Of a stretch of DNA of 64,000 nucleotides, positions 1 to 7,888 are shown piece by piece; position 1 is the stretch's first letter; every line of letters starts with the position of its first letter. Made by a program: the position numbers and the translations under genes. Below the pieces are notes generated by a model. That model searched no databases and was not told the DNA's origin. It worked only from the letters and a program-made list of their open reading frames with translations. This DNA is from JAWLHU01 sp041690255 (GTDB lineage: Bacteria; Bacillota; Sulfobacillia; Symbiobacteriales; Symbiobacteriaceae), in assembly GCA_041690255.1 (NCBI GenBank), contig JAWLHU010000003.1, positions 62,001 to 126,000 of the forward strand, read 5' to 3'.

Positions 1-1
1 G

Positions 2-391
2 GTCCTGGTCACCACCCTGGACAGCGAGACGAAGTGGCCGACCAACAACCTGATCACGTGGGTCTATGCCAAGGACAATGAGACGTTGCGCCTTTCCGCC
101 GACGCCAAGGGCCGGGTTATGGGGAACATCCGGGCCGATGAGCGGGTCCTGCTGAGCGTCATGGCCCACGGTGCCTGCCATACGATTGAGGGTACCGCCC
201 GGGTGATCGCCGACGAGGTGAAGGATGTAAACCTGAAGCTGGCGATTGCCGAGGTGAAGGTGCAGGCGGTCCGGGACGTCACCTTCTGGGGCGGCAAGAT
301 CACCACCCATCCCGAGTACGATGTGACCTACGACAAGGCGCTGAAGGAGAAGCTGGACACAGGCGTCTTCACGGCCATGCGCTCCATCTAA
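2..391 (+). CDS. Pyridoxamine 5'-phosphate oxidase-like FMN-binding protein, C-terminal part
   Basis: The reading frame is open from the first base of the window, so the 5' end lies outside. The visible 129 residues read as a split-barrel flavin-binding domain of the pyridoxamine phosphate oxidase-like superfamily: strands around KGRVMGNIRADERVLLSVMA, then EGTARVI and the WGGKITTHPEYDVTYDKA segment near the end. Such proteins bind FMN or F420 as dimers and often reduce small molecules; the substrate cannot be told from the sequence. The TTG at 86 lies within the conserved fold and is unlikely to be the real start. Superfamily assignment is fairly secure, function is not. Confidence 0.6.
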   Translation, partial: VLVTTLDSETKWPTNNLITWVYAKDNETLRLSADAKGRVMGNIRADERVLLSVMAHGACHTIEGTARVIADEVKDVNLKLAIAEVKVQAVRDVTFWGGKITTHPEYDVTYDKALKEKLDTGVFTAMRSI

Positions 392-441
392 AGGATCGAG
401 ACGGAGCCTGCACTCCCGCTGGGGGGATGCAGGCTTCAGTA

Positions 442-1296
442 TTATCGGAAGACCGCCTCCGCCGGGAATGCACTGACCCCGGGCTGATCCCGGAAGGCGA
501 TGTAGACCGTATCGCCGTCAACGCGCGGCTGTGCTCCTTCGGCCAGGGTCATCTCCATCTCCTTGACGAGCTGCCCGGTCACCATCTCCCAGATTCGCAC
601 CCGGTGCTCCGCCATGCTGGATGTGAGCAGGCGACCGCCCCAGCTCGCCAGTCCGTTGATCGCCCGCCGGTGGGCGTTCCGGATTCGGTGCACCTGCTCC
701 CCCGACCCCCGCTCCCAGATGATCACGGAAAGATCGGTCGCCCCGGACACCAGGTAGGGCCCGCTCACGTGGATCCGCTGGACGTTCCCGCGGTGCCCAT
801 CCAGCCGCGCAACCGGCGTGAGACTTGCCTTCGACCAGACCCGGATTGACTTGTCGACCGACCCGGTGTAGAGGTAGTCTTCGGACTGATCCATTCCCCA
901 GACGGTCCCCTCGTGCTCACGTAGGTACTGGACCTGGGTGTAGTCCCGCTTGTCAATCGCCACCACGGTACCGTTGCGGATAGGGAAATAGATGAAGCGA
1001 TCATCGTTAATGGGATGGCCAAGGTCGGAACTGGTGTCGCTCCCGAACTGTGCCTCGTGGACCGGCTCATACGTCCGCTTGTCGACGACCGTGAAGTGGT
1101 AGAGGCTCGTGCAGTAGATGCAGTCCTCGTCCACCGTGATCCGCAGCCCTCGCCCGAGGCCCTCCCAGGTGTGGAGGTGCTCCATGGAGCTCTTCTCCCA
1201 GACCAGAACCTTACCGTCGCTACAGCCGTAGACATGCCGCTCGTCCAGATCCATGCTGCTGACCATACCACCGAAGCGCTTCGCCTGCTGTGCCAC
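442..1296 (-). CDS. WD40 repeat protein
   Basis: A 284-residue protein made almost entirely of WD40-type blades, each about 40 residues. Recognisable blade ends are DGKVLVWEK, DKSIRVWSK, LSVIIWERG and HRVRIWEM, with GH-type turns such as EHEGTVWGM and GHRGNVQRI between them. About six blades are visible, enough for one beta-propeller. There is no signal peptide or fused catalytic domain, so it is probably a cytoplasmic scaffold. The GTG start at 1296 is preceded by an AAGGGGGC-like ribosome binding site. It is transcribed divergently from the sensor kinase at 1413, with about 115 bases between them. Its partner is unknown. Confidence 0.75.
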   Translation of the reverse strand: MAQQAKRFGGMVSSMDLDERHVYGCSDGKVLVWEKSSMEHLHTWEGLGRGLRITVDEDCIYCTSLYHFTVVDKRTYEPVHEAQFGSDTSSDLGHPINDDRFIYFPIRNGTVVAIDKRDYTQVQYLREHEGTVWGMDQSEDYLYTGSVDKSIRVWSKASLTPVARLDGHRGNVQRIHVSGPYLVSGATDLSVIIWERGSGEQVHRIRNAHRRAINGLASWGGRLLTSSMAEHRVRIWEMVTGQLVKEMEMTLAEGAQPRVDGDTVYIAFRDQPGVSAFPAEAVFR

Positions 1297-1412
1297 TGCG
1301 AGGGCCCCCTTGCTGCGTCTCTCTCCACGATACGCTCTTTCCCGAAACCAGACAACTATGTAGAGGAGGATTCACCTGCCCCGCAGAATGGCTGACTCAG
1401 GAGGCGACGCCG

Positions 1413-2621
1413 ATGCCGATGCCGATGAACTTCCTTTCGCTGTCCCGAGTGGTCTTCTACCTCCTTCTTCATGTCTTCTATGTGATCGAGGCGCCTACGC
1501 CAGCGCTGACCGCCCTCTACGTCGTGAGTGCCGCCTTCCTTGTTGTCACATCCGCTATGGTCGTCCAATGGATCCCCGTCGGTCCGAAATGGAACGGGTG
1601 GCTCTTTCTAGCTGAACTCGTCTGGTGTCTCGCCCTGAACCTGATCGCCGGCACGTACGACCCCGGCGGACCGATGCTGTCGATCTATGCGGTGGTCTTC
1701 GTCAGCCTCTTCCTGATCCTGGAGCCCCGGTGGTGGCGGCTCGGGATCCTGGTCACCGTGGCGGTCTGGCTCTTCTCCTTCGTCCCCGAGGGGCGCGGTT
1801 CCAGCACGCTCGACATGTTCATGGCCATCGGGATCTACGGTGCGTTTAACCTCTTCTCCGGGGCGGTCGGTGCCCTGGTACGAAGCCTGCGCGATGAGAG
1901 AAACCGGTCGGTGGAACTCCTTGAGGAAGTGGAGGCCTCCCAAGCCGCGCTGGAGCGAGTCCATAAGCAATTGCAGGAGTCCGCTGCACAGCAGCAGGAG
2001 ATGGCCGTCCTCCAGGAACGCCAGCGGCTGGCCCGCGAGATCCATGACTCGGTTGCCCATGGCCTGACCGCCCTGGTCGTCCAGATCCAGGCGGCGCGCC
2101 GTGTGTGCGAGCGCTCGCCGGAGCAAGCGGTGGAGGGGCTGGTGCGCTGCGAGGAGGTGGCCCGCCAGGCTCTGCTGGAGACCCGGCAGGCGGTCCGGGC
2201 ACTCCACCCGTCCGGCCTGGGGGCAGCCTCGGAGATCGAGGCCCTCCAGCGATTGGGGCGCGATTTTGGCGTCGCCACGGGCATTGCTGTGACCATCGAG
2301 GCCGATGAGGAGGTTCGCAAGCTGCGGCCCGATCCCGGGCGGGTCGAGCAGCTCTACCGGATCTTCCAGGAGGCGCTGACCAACGCACACCGGCACGGCA
2401 ACGCCCGATCGGTCAGTGGGGTGCTCCGCATGACGGAGGCCGGCTTGGAGTTCGTGATCCAGAACGATGGCACCCGCCCCTCCTCCATGGAGCCAGGGGT
2501 CGGGTTCCGCTCCATGACCGAGCGAGTGCGAATGCTGGGTGGATCGCTGAGCCTCGAGCCGGGGGAGCAGGGCCTGACCATTCGGGTGACGGTGCCCATT
2601 ACGCGGGAGGCGGTCTCATGA
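1413..2621 (+). CDS. LnrJ-like sensor histidine kinase (HisKA_3 type)
   Basis: About 402 residues. The N-terminal 150 residues hold five or six hydrophobic segments with little extracytoplasmic sequence (intramembrane-sensing style). A coiled linker and a HisKA_3 dimerisation domain follow, with phospho-acceptor His211 in the motif REIHDSVAHG, then an HATPase domain with N-box residues in FQEALTNAHRHGNA. I chose ATG 1413 because AGGAGG at 1399-1404 is 8 bases upstream; the open frame extends further 5' without such support. It overlaps the response regulator by ATGA. Together with the downstream ABC genes the order matches lnrJKLMN of Bacillus subtilis (linearmycin resistance), so it probably senses a membrane-active compound; that role is inference. 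Confidence 0.85.
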   Translation: MPMPMNFLSLSRVVFYLLLHVFYVIEAPTPALTALYVVSAAFLVVTSAMVVQWIPVGPKWNGWLFLAELVWCLALNLIAGTYDPGGPMLSIYAVVFVSLFLILEPRWWRLGILVTVAVWLFSFVPEGRGSSTLDMFMAIGIYGAFNLFSGAVGALVRSLRDERNRSVELLEEVEASQAALERVHKQLQESAAQQQEMAVLQERQRLAREIHDSVAHGLTALVVQIQAARRVCERSPEQAVEGLVRCEEVARQALLETRQAVRALHPSGLGAASEIEALQRLGRDFGVATGIAVTIEADEEVRKLRPDPGRVEQLYRIFQEALTNAHRHGNARSVSGVLRMTEAGLEFVIQNDGTRPSSMEPGVGFRSMTERVRMLGGSLSLEPGEQGLTIRVTVPITREAVS

Positions 2622-3268
2622 TCCGGGTACTCCTGGTCGACGATCAGCGCCTGATGCGCGACGGTATGCGAACCCTGCTCTCGCTTGAGCCCGACCTGAA
2701 GGTCGTCGGCGAGGCCGGTGATGGGCTGGAGGCGCTGTCGGTGGCACGGCAGCAGCAGCCCGATGTGATCCTGATGGATATCCGCATGCCGCGCATGAAC
2801 GGCGTGGAGGCGACCCGGGAGATCCGGCGGGAGATGCCCGGGGTCAAGGTGCTGATCCTGACCACCTTCGATGACGACGAGATGGTGATGGAGGCCCTCC
2901 TGGAGGGGGCGGCGGGCTACTTGACCAAAGATCTTCCGGCCGAGGAGATCGCGGCGGCGGTCCGGAACGTGCAGTCGGGTGGGGTGATCATGCCGCCGCC
3001 GATCGCGGCCAAGGTGGTGGCTGAGCTGGGCCGGCGGTCGGCGCCTGCCCCTGCTCCGGCCACGCTTCCGGTAGGGGAGCTGACCGAGCGGGAGGTCGAG
3101 GTGCTGAAGCTCCTGGGCCAGGGTTACTCGAACAAGGAGATCGGCGAAGCGCTCTTCATAACGGAGGGGACGGCGAAGAACCATGTCTCGAGTGTGATCG
3201 AGAAGCTGGGGCTGCGCGACCGGACGCAGGCGGCTCTCTGGGCGGTGCGGCACGGGCTCGGGGGATGA
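2618..3268 (+). CDS. NarL/LuxR-family response regulator (LnrK-like)
   Basis: 216 residues. The receiver domain carries the acidic pair D8/D9, phospho-acceptor D54 (ILMDIRMP) and a lysine in the LTKD motif near residue 105. An alanine/proline-rich linker near 145 leads to a LuxR-type helix-turn-helix, from LTEREVEVLKLL to the recognition helix region EGTAKNHVSSVIEKL. The start overlaps the kinase stop (ATGA), indicating translational coupling and a cognate pair. It likely activates the ABC export operon starting at 4519, as LnrK does for lnrLMN. The adjacent long intergenic stretch would contain its binding site, which I could not identify. Confidence 0.88.
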   Translation: MIRVLLVDDQRLMRDGMRTLLSLEPDLKVVGEAGDGLEALSVARQQQPDVILMDIRMPRMNGVEATREIRREMPGVKVLILTTFDDDEMVMEALLEGAAGYLTKDLPAEEIAAAVRNVQSGGVIMPPPIAAKVVAELGRRSAPAPAPATLPVGELTEREVEVLKLLGQGYSNKEIGEALFITEGTAKNHVSSVIEKLGLRDRTQAALWAVRHGLGG

Positions 3269-3509
3269 GGCTCTAATGGGAGCGAGGGTCGGGCTCGGGT
3301 CGGGCGAGAGTCGGGCTCGGGTCGAGCCAGGGTCGGGGTACCCCTGCGGCCCTGCGGACCTCGCCTACGGGCACTAGGTGATCCCAGGTCAGCCCAATTT
3401 CGGAACCGTCACGGGTCGTGGAGTCGGGCTACGCACCGCCGAAACTGGGCTCACGAGTTGCACGCACCAAGTGCCCGTACGGCAGCGGCCCGATGGTCCT
3501 ATCGGGGTA

Positions 3510-3635
3510 CCCCGCCCGGCTCTCCCCGCCCCGCTCTCCCCGCCCCGCTCTCCCGGCCCGGCTCTCCCTGCCCCGCTCTCCCGGCCCCGCTCTCCCGGCC
3601 CCGCTCTCCCTGCCCTGCTCTCCCCGCCTCGCTTA
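3510..3635 (+). repeat. 14-bp minisatellite, nine copies
   Basis: Nine head-to-tail copies of a pyrimidine-rich 14-mer close to CCCCGCCCCGCTCT, with changes mostly at positions 4, 9 and 10. The purine-poor strand is the plus strand, so the array could form unusual structures. Since 14 is not a multiple of 3, all three frames translate to Pro/Ser/Arg-rich nonsense; it is not a gene. It lies in the roughly 770-base gap between the response regulator and a small membrane protein gene. The part from 3290 to 3360 is also low complexity (runs of GGGTCGGGCTCG). Confidence 0.9.
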
Positions 3636-3661
3636 CTAGACTGAATAACGGACCGCCTTCG

Positions 3662-3670
3662 TGTTATAAT
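3662..3670 (+). promoter_or_regulatory. Extended -10 promoter
   Basis: TGTTATAAT is a perfect extended -10 element (TGnTATAAT). No good -35 is seen, which is acceptable for this class. Transcription would begin near 3677, only about 13 bases before a strong terminator hairpin, and reads toward the small ORF at 3794. Confidence 0.5.
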
Positions 3671-3689
3671 GAAGATAGGGGATCATCGA

Positions 3690-3721
3690 AAAAACCCGTC
3701 GATTGCCGTCGACGGGTTTTT
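3690..3721 (+). terminator. Intrinsic terminator or attenuator hairpin
   Basis: A perfect 13-bp stem (AAAAACCCGTCGA with its complement) and a 6-base loop, ending in a T run. It is nearly symmetric, so it could work in both directions. Because it follows directly after the extended -10 element, it may act as a leader attenuator for the 28-codon ORF at 3794, or may produce a very short RNA. Confidence 0.75.
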
Positions 3722-3793
3722 CTGTACAGCACGTACAGGCATCTGGTATCATTTAGGAGGTGGCTGCCCCCTGGCAAAGGAGGTGGCAACATC

Positions 3794-3880
3794 TTGAAAG
3801 CATCCTTTGACTTGTCTCTGCACGAGTTGATCACGATCCTCTGCCTCATCATGGCCTGGATCAAGCACGAGCGCACATAA
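3794..3880 (+). CDS. 28-residue hydrophobic peptide, possibly holin-like toxin
   Basis: A TTG-started ORF of 28 codons behind a perfect AAAGGAGGT (3776-3784). The peptide has a short polar head, one hydrophobic helix (ELITILCLIMAWI) and a basic tail (KHERT), the layout of small type I toxins and holin-like peptides of Bacillota. A second SD (TTAGGAGGTGG, 3754-3761) lies upstream and could serve a nine-codon frame beginning CTG GCA AAG and ending in a TGA that overlaps the TTG start (TTGA). No antisense RNA promoter was identified. Its reality rests on the unusually strong ribosome site and the upstream promoter; toxin function is inference. Confidence 0.4.
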   Translation: MKASFDLSLHELITILCLIMAWIKHERT

Positions 3881-3925
3881 ACAACCCTTCCAAGGTTCCT
3901 GTAACCATGTAGCAAGATCCTTCGG

Positions 3926-3954
3926 GGGGCAGTCCTCCTGCTATAGACTGCCCC
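3926..3954. terminator. Hairpin between small ORF and membrane protein gene
   Basis: GGGGCAGTC pairs with GACTGCCCC across an 11-base loop. There is no T run on either side, so termination by this hairpin is uncertain. Confidence 0.4.
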
Positions 3955-4039
3955 GGCGCAGCGCAGATTATGCCGAAGCGTCCGAACGATTCCGCCTGGC
4001 CCCCTGGTCTATATCTCACAGGGAGAGGAGGCTTCCACC

Positions 4040-4360
4040 ATGGATCTGACCCATCTGCTCCTTGGACTCGCGATCTCCTCGGTTCCCGAGGTCACGGGCT
4101 GGGCCGCGAAGCGGCTGACCAGCCGTGGAATGCCTAAGTGGGGGCGCCCCCTCCTCTACACAGCCGCAACCATCGTCCTGGTCCTGATCTACGGCTTCAG
4201 CGGAGGTAAGTGGCTCGGCTTGGGTGAACTGGTTGACGACGCCGCAGCCTGGCTCCTCGCCATGGGGCTCTTCGCCGCCATCTTCAGCGACGGGGTCTGG
4301 TCCCGGCCCCGCTTCGAGGAGGCCTACCACCACAGTTCCGGTCGCCGTACCCCTACCTGA
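4040..4360 (+). CDS. Small membrane protein of unknown function
   Basis: 106 residues behind a GAGAGGAGG ribosome site at about the right distance from ATG 4040. Three hydrophobic stretches are visible: residues about 4-18, 40-58 and 70-88. They are separated by a basic cytoplasmic-type loop (KRLTSRGMPKWGR), and the end is basic and polar. I do not recognise a family. It sits alone between the minisatellite region and the ABC operon, and a hairpin with a T run follows at 4439. Its position inside the lnr-like locus suggests, weakly, a role in the same envelope response. Confidence 0.55.
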   Translation: MDLTHLLLGLAISSVPEVTGWAAKRLTSRGMPKWGRPLLYTAATIVLVLIYGFSGGKWLGLGELVDDAAAWLLAMGLFAAIFSDGVWSRPRFEEAYHHSSGRRTPT

Positions 4361-4438
4361 GAGTACTCCAAGCCCCGGTCGGGGCAGTGGTGATCCGGGA
4401 CCCAGAGAACATGACTTTTGGCATACGCATACTCATGC

Positions 4439-4470
4439 GGTCCGGCACATGTGCCGGGCCGTTCTCTTTT
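4439..4470 (+). terminator. Intrinsic terminator
   Basis: GGTCCGGCAC pairs with GTGCCGGGCC around a minimal loop, followed by TTCTCTTTT. It ends the unit of the small membrane protein gene before the ABC operon. Confidence 0.65.
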
Positions 4471-4518
4471 GTAGACTGAGGGTGTAAGGAAGAACCACTC
4501 AAGGAGCGTGACCGCACC

Positions 4519-5451
4519 ATGTTAGCAGTGAGGAACCTGGTGAAGCGGTTTGACAAGAAGGAAGCGGTCCGGGGGCTCAGCTTCTCGGTCAGCAAGGGTG
4601 AGGCCTTCGGCCTGCTCGGCCCCAACGGCGCCGGCAAGTCCACCACCATCTCCATGATCTGTGGCCTGCTTACCCCCACCGAGGGCGAGATCACCGTAAA
4701 CGGGGTGGATGTCGCCAGGCAGACCATGAAGGTAAAGCAGATGATGGGCATCGTCCCCCAGGATATCGCCCTCTACCCCACCCTCTCCGCCCGGGAAAAC
4801 CTGCTCTTCTGGGGCCAGATGTACGGCCTGACCGGCAAGGAGCTGAATACCCGGGTAGATGAAGCGCTGGAGATTGTCTCCCTGACCGACCGGCAGAAGG
4901 ATCGGATCGAGACCTACTCCGGCGGCATGAAGCGGCGGATCAATATAGCCGCCTCCCTCCTCCACCGGCCCGAACTGCTGATCATGGATGAGCCCACCGT
5001 CGGCATTGACCCCCAGAGCCGGAACAACATCCTCGAGACGGTGAAGCGGCTGAACGGCGAGATGGGCATGACCGTCGTCTATACCTCGCACTACATGGAA
5101 GAGGTCGAGTACCTCTGTGAACGGGTCGGGATCATCGACCATGGCAAGCTGATCGCCCTGGGCTCGCTCAGTGAGGTCCGGCGGTTGGCCGGTGGCGGCT
5201 CGACGATCCGGCTGAGGGTGGCCAACCCCGACGAGGCCCTCGCTGCGGCCGTGGGTGCCCTGCCCGGCATCCGCCAGGCGCAGTTGCAGGACGGGGCGAT
5301 CGTCGCCCTGGTGACCGAGGCCGGCGACACCCTGGCCCCCATGCTCACCGCCGTCACCGGCACCGGCAAGAAGGTCCTCGGCGTGGAGATCGAGGAGCCC
5401 AACCTCGAGTCGGTCTTCCTCCACCTGACCGGTCGGGCGCTGCGGGACTAA
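4519..5451 (+). CDS. ABC transporter ATP-binding protein (LnrL-like)
   Basis: 310 residues. One nucleotide-binding domain with Walker A GPNGAGKST (residues about 34-42), Q-loop IVPQD, signature YSGGMKRRI, Walker B LLIMDEP and the switch histidine in VYTSHYMEE. The C-terminal 80 residues form the extension usual for drug-export ATPases of the DrrA/LnrL/NatA group. SD AAGGAG lies upstream of ATG 4519. It is the first gene of an operon with two ABC-2 permeases and a LiaF-like gene, close behind a NarL-type two-component system. Energises export of a membrane-active compound; the substrate is not readable. Confidence 0.9.
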   Translation: MLAVRNLVKRFDKKEAVRGLSFSVSKGEAFGLLGPNGAGKSTTISMICGLLTPTEGEITVNGVDVARQTMKVKQMMGIVPQDIALYPTLSARENLLFWGQMYGLTGKELNTRVDEALEIVSLTDRQKDRIETYSGGMKRRINIAASLLHRPELLIMDEPTVGIDPQSRNNILETVKRLNGEMGMTVVYTSHYMEEVEYLCERVGIIDHGKLIALGSLSEVRRLAGGGSTIRLRVANPDEALAAAVGALPGIRQAQLQDGAIVALVTEAGDTLAPMLTAVTGTGKKVLGVEIEEPNLESVFLHLTGRALRD

Positions 5452-5469
5452 CCAGAGGAGGCAGAAGCC

Positions 5470-6666
5470 ATGCGCAAGGTACTCGCCATCGCCACAAACG
5501 GCCTGGTCCTCATGGGCCGGGACCGGAAGGCGCTGATCATGTTCCTGCTGATGCCCATGATCCTGATCGGCATCCTCGGCGTCTCGCTGAAGGATATGAT
5601 GACCCAGGGCAAGATCGAGCCCTTCAGCGTCATCGTTGTCAACGAGGACCAGGCCGCCCAGCCGGCGCTGCCCCCGGGCGCCCCGCCTGAGGCGAAGGCC
5701 CAGCTTCCCACCATCCACCTGGGGCAGGTCCTGATCGATGAAGTCCTCCTCTCCCCGGACGTGAAGGAGATCATCCGCCTGGAGATCGCCACCGACCTCA
5801 CCGCCGCCAAGGAGCAGGTGCAGAGCGGTAAGGTGGTCGCCGTGATCCACGTCCCCACCTCCTTCTCGGCCGATGCGACCAGCGGCGCCCCCTCCCAGAT
5901 CAAGCTCTACACCGATCCGGGCCGGCCCACGCAGGCCGAGATCGTCCGCCAGATCACGGGCGCCTTCACCGACCAGGTGACCAGCGGCACCGTATCGGCC
6001 CACCTGCTCGGCGAGTCGGATGCCCAAAGCCGGATTGAGCTGCCGGTGATCACGCAGAACCAGGCCGGTGCCAAGACGGTGGGCGGCATGCAGTACTACG
6101 CGGCAGGCATGGCAGTCATGTTCATGCTCATGTCGGCCATTACCCGCTCGAAGGCGATCCTGCAGGGCCGGGAGGACGGGACCCTCGCCCGCATGGCGAT
6201 CAGCCCGACCCCGCAGTGGATCATCCTGACCGGGCAGACCCTCTCCTCGGCCCTGCTGATCGGTGCGCAGTTCACCATCCTCCTGCTTGGCACCACCTTC
6301 ATCTACGGGGTGGACTGGGGTCCCTGGCTGCCCGTCCTCCTGATCGGCTACTCCTTCGCCATCGCCTCGTCGGGCATTGCCACGGGCCTGGCGGCGATCT
6401 TCCGGGACCCGAAGGCGGCAGACGGCGCTGTGGGCCTGCTGGGCATGATCTTCGGAGCGCTCTCCGGCTCCATGTTCCCACTCTACATCTTCCCCGACTC
6501 GCTCATGATGGTCGCCCGCCTGGTCCCGAACTACTGGGCGCTCCAGGGCTTCCTCGACCAGATGGCCGGCCTCGGCCTCAGCTACGCCTGGACCCCGACC
6601 CTGATTCTCTGCCTGACCGGCGTGGTCGTCGGAGCGGTTGGCTCCGTGCGGCTCGCCACCCGCTAG
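5470..6666 (+). CDS. ABC-2 type permease (LnrM-like)
   Basis: 398 residues. One N-terminal membrane segment (FLLMPMILIGILGVSL), a large extracytoplasmic domain of about 150-170 residues, then five membrane segments beginning about residue 208. This is the topology of ABC-2 family exporters such as LnrM/LnrN and YhgE-like proteins. SD GAGGAGG precedes ATG 5470; the gap to the ATPase gene is 18 bases. It should pair with the next gene as a heterodimeric membrane domain. Start and family are well supported; substrate unknown. Confidence 0.88.
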   Translation: MRKVLAIATNGLVLMGRDRKALIMFLLMPMILIGILGVSLKDMMTQGKIEPFSVIVVNEDQAAQPALPPGAPPEAKAQLPTIHLGQVLIDEVLLSPDVKEIIRLEIATDLTAAKEQVQSGKVVAVIHVPTSFSADATSGAPSQIKLYTDPGRPTQAEIVRQITGAFTDQVTSGTVSAHLLGESDAQSRIELPVITQNQAGAKTVGGMQYYAAGMAVMFMLMSAITRSKAILQGREDGTLARMAISPTPQWIILTGQTLSSALLIGAQFTILLLGTTFIYGVDWGPWLPVLLIGYSFAIASSGIATGLAAIFRDPKAADGAVGLLGMIFGALSGSMFPLYIFPDSLMMVARLVPNYWALQGFLDQMAGLGLSYAWTPTLILCLTGVVVGAVGSVRLATR

Positions 6667-6678
6667 GAGGTGCCGTCC

Positions 6679-7869
6679 ATGCGCAAGAGCTTTGCCATCG
6701 CCTGGGTCCAGTTCCGCATGACCCTGAAGTCCAAGGCGACCCTGGCCACCATGTTCGGCATGCCCGTCGCCTTCATTATCATCTTCGGTCTGATGCTCGG
6801 CGGGGGTATGGGCGATGCCGACTCCACCCCCAAGGCGCAGACCTACCCGATCGCCATCGTCGATCAGGACCAGTCGCTGGCTGCCACCCTGCTGACCGAG
6901 GCGCTGAAGCAGGAGCCAACCCTGACGGTGCAGCCGGCGGAACGGGCCGGCGTGGAGAAGCTCCTGGCCGACTATAAGACCTCTGCCGGCCTGGTGATCA
7001 AACCCGGATTTGGCGATGCGGTCGCGAACGGTACCCGTGCCGACCTCGAACTGATCACCCATCCGGGGACGAACCTACAGGTCAGCATCGGGCCGGTGAT
7101 CCAGCGAGTCTCCCTCCAACTGACCAGCGATCTGAACCTGGCCCTGAAGATCGCCGGTGGTCCCGACGAGGCGAAGGTGCGGGCCGCTCTCCAACAGATC
7201 GCGGATGAGCGGGCAGCCCGGGGCGTCACCCTCGTGGCCGAGCCGGTCTCCAGGCCGGTCAAGAGCAACGGCGGTGGGTACAACGGCCTCAATCACTCCG
7301 CCCTTGGCTACACGGTCATGGCGGTCATGATGTCGATCCTGCTCATGGCCGGCACGATCCTCTACGAGCGGCAGCATGGCACCTGGGCCCGGCTGCTCAA
7401 CACCCCCACCAGCCGGCTCGGCCTGATGGGCGGCTACGTCCTCTCCTTCTACGTGACCGGCATGTTCCAGTTCCTCGTGCTGGTGATCGGCACCCGGTTT
7501 ATCTTCGGCATTCACTGGGGGGCGTGGTTCCCACTTCTGGCGGTCGGCTCTGCCATGGTGCTGGCTGCCGCCGGAATCGGCCTCTTCCTCGCCGGCCTGG
7601 TCCGGACCTACGAACAGCAGCAGACGGTCGGCGTCGTCTTCGTGATCGCCACCTCCATGCTGGGAGGCCTCTTCTGGCCGCTGGAGTTCATGAATCGGAC
7701 CATGCAGCGGATCGGCTACATGACCCCGCAGGCCTGGGCCATGGAGGCATTGACCGAGGTCTCGCTGCGGGGCGGTTCGTGGGCCAACCTGACCTGGCCC
7801 CTGATCGTGCTCCTGGCGCTGGGCGTAATCTTCGCCGGTGCCGGTCTGGTCCGAGTCCGTTACGAGTAA
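6679..7869 (+). CDS. ABC-2 type permease (LnrN-like)
   Basis: 396 residues with the same layout as its neighbour: N-terminal segment (MFGMPVAFIIIFGLMLGGG), an external domain to about residue 210, then five membrane segments ending in LLALGVIFAGAGLVRVRYE. ATG 6679 is preferred over the in-frame GTG 6670 because TAGGAGGTG overlaps that GTG and is well placed for the ATG. The two permeases share a sequence pattern in the external domain (IVDQDQSLAA against VVNEDQAAQP), suggesting an old duplication. Confidence 0.88.
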   Translation: MRKSFAIAWVQFRMTLKSKATLATMFGMPVAFIIIFGLMLGGGMGDADSTPKAQTYPIAIVDQDQSLAATLLTEALKQEPTLTVQPAERAGVEKLLADYKTSAGLVIKPGFGDAVANGTRADLELITHPGTNLQVSIGPVIQRVSLQLTSDLNLALKIAGGPDEAKVRAALQQIADERAARGVTLVAEPVSRPVKSNGGGYNGLNHSALGYTVMAVMMSILLMAGTILYERQHGTWARLLNTPTSRLGLMGGYVLSFYVTGMFQFLVLVIGTRFIFGIHWGAWFPLLAVGSAMVLAAAGIGLFLAGLVRTYEQQQTVGVVFVIATSMLGGLFWPLEFMNRTMQRIGYMTPQAWAMEALTEVSLRGGSWANLTWPLIVLLALGVIFAGAGLVRVRYE

Positions 7870-7888
7870 GCGAAGGAGGCAATCACGA

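Noticed and set aside
427..849. Open frame opposite the WD40 gene
   Set aside because: Antisense, His/Pro/Arg-rich and without a ribosome site.
4522..7062. Long open frame on the minus strand opposite the ABC ATPase and permease genes
   Set aside because: It is antisense to clear genes, is His/Gly/Asp/Gln-rich as expected from the complement of GC-rich codons, and has no ribosome site.
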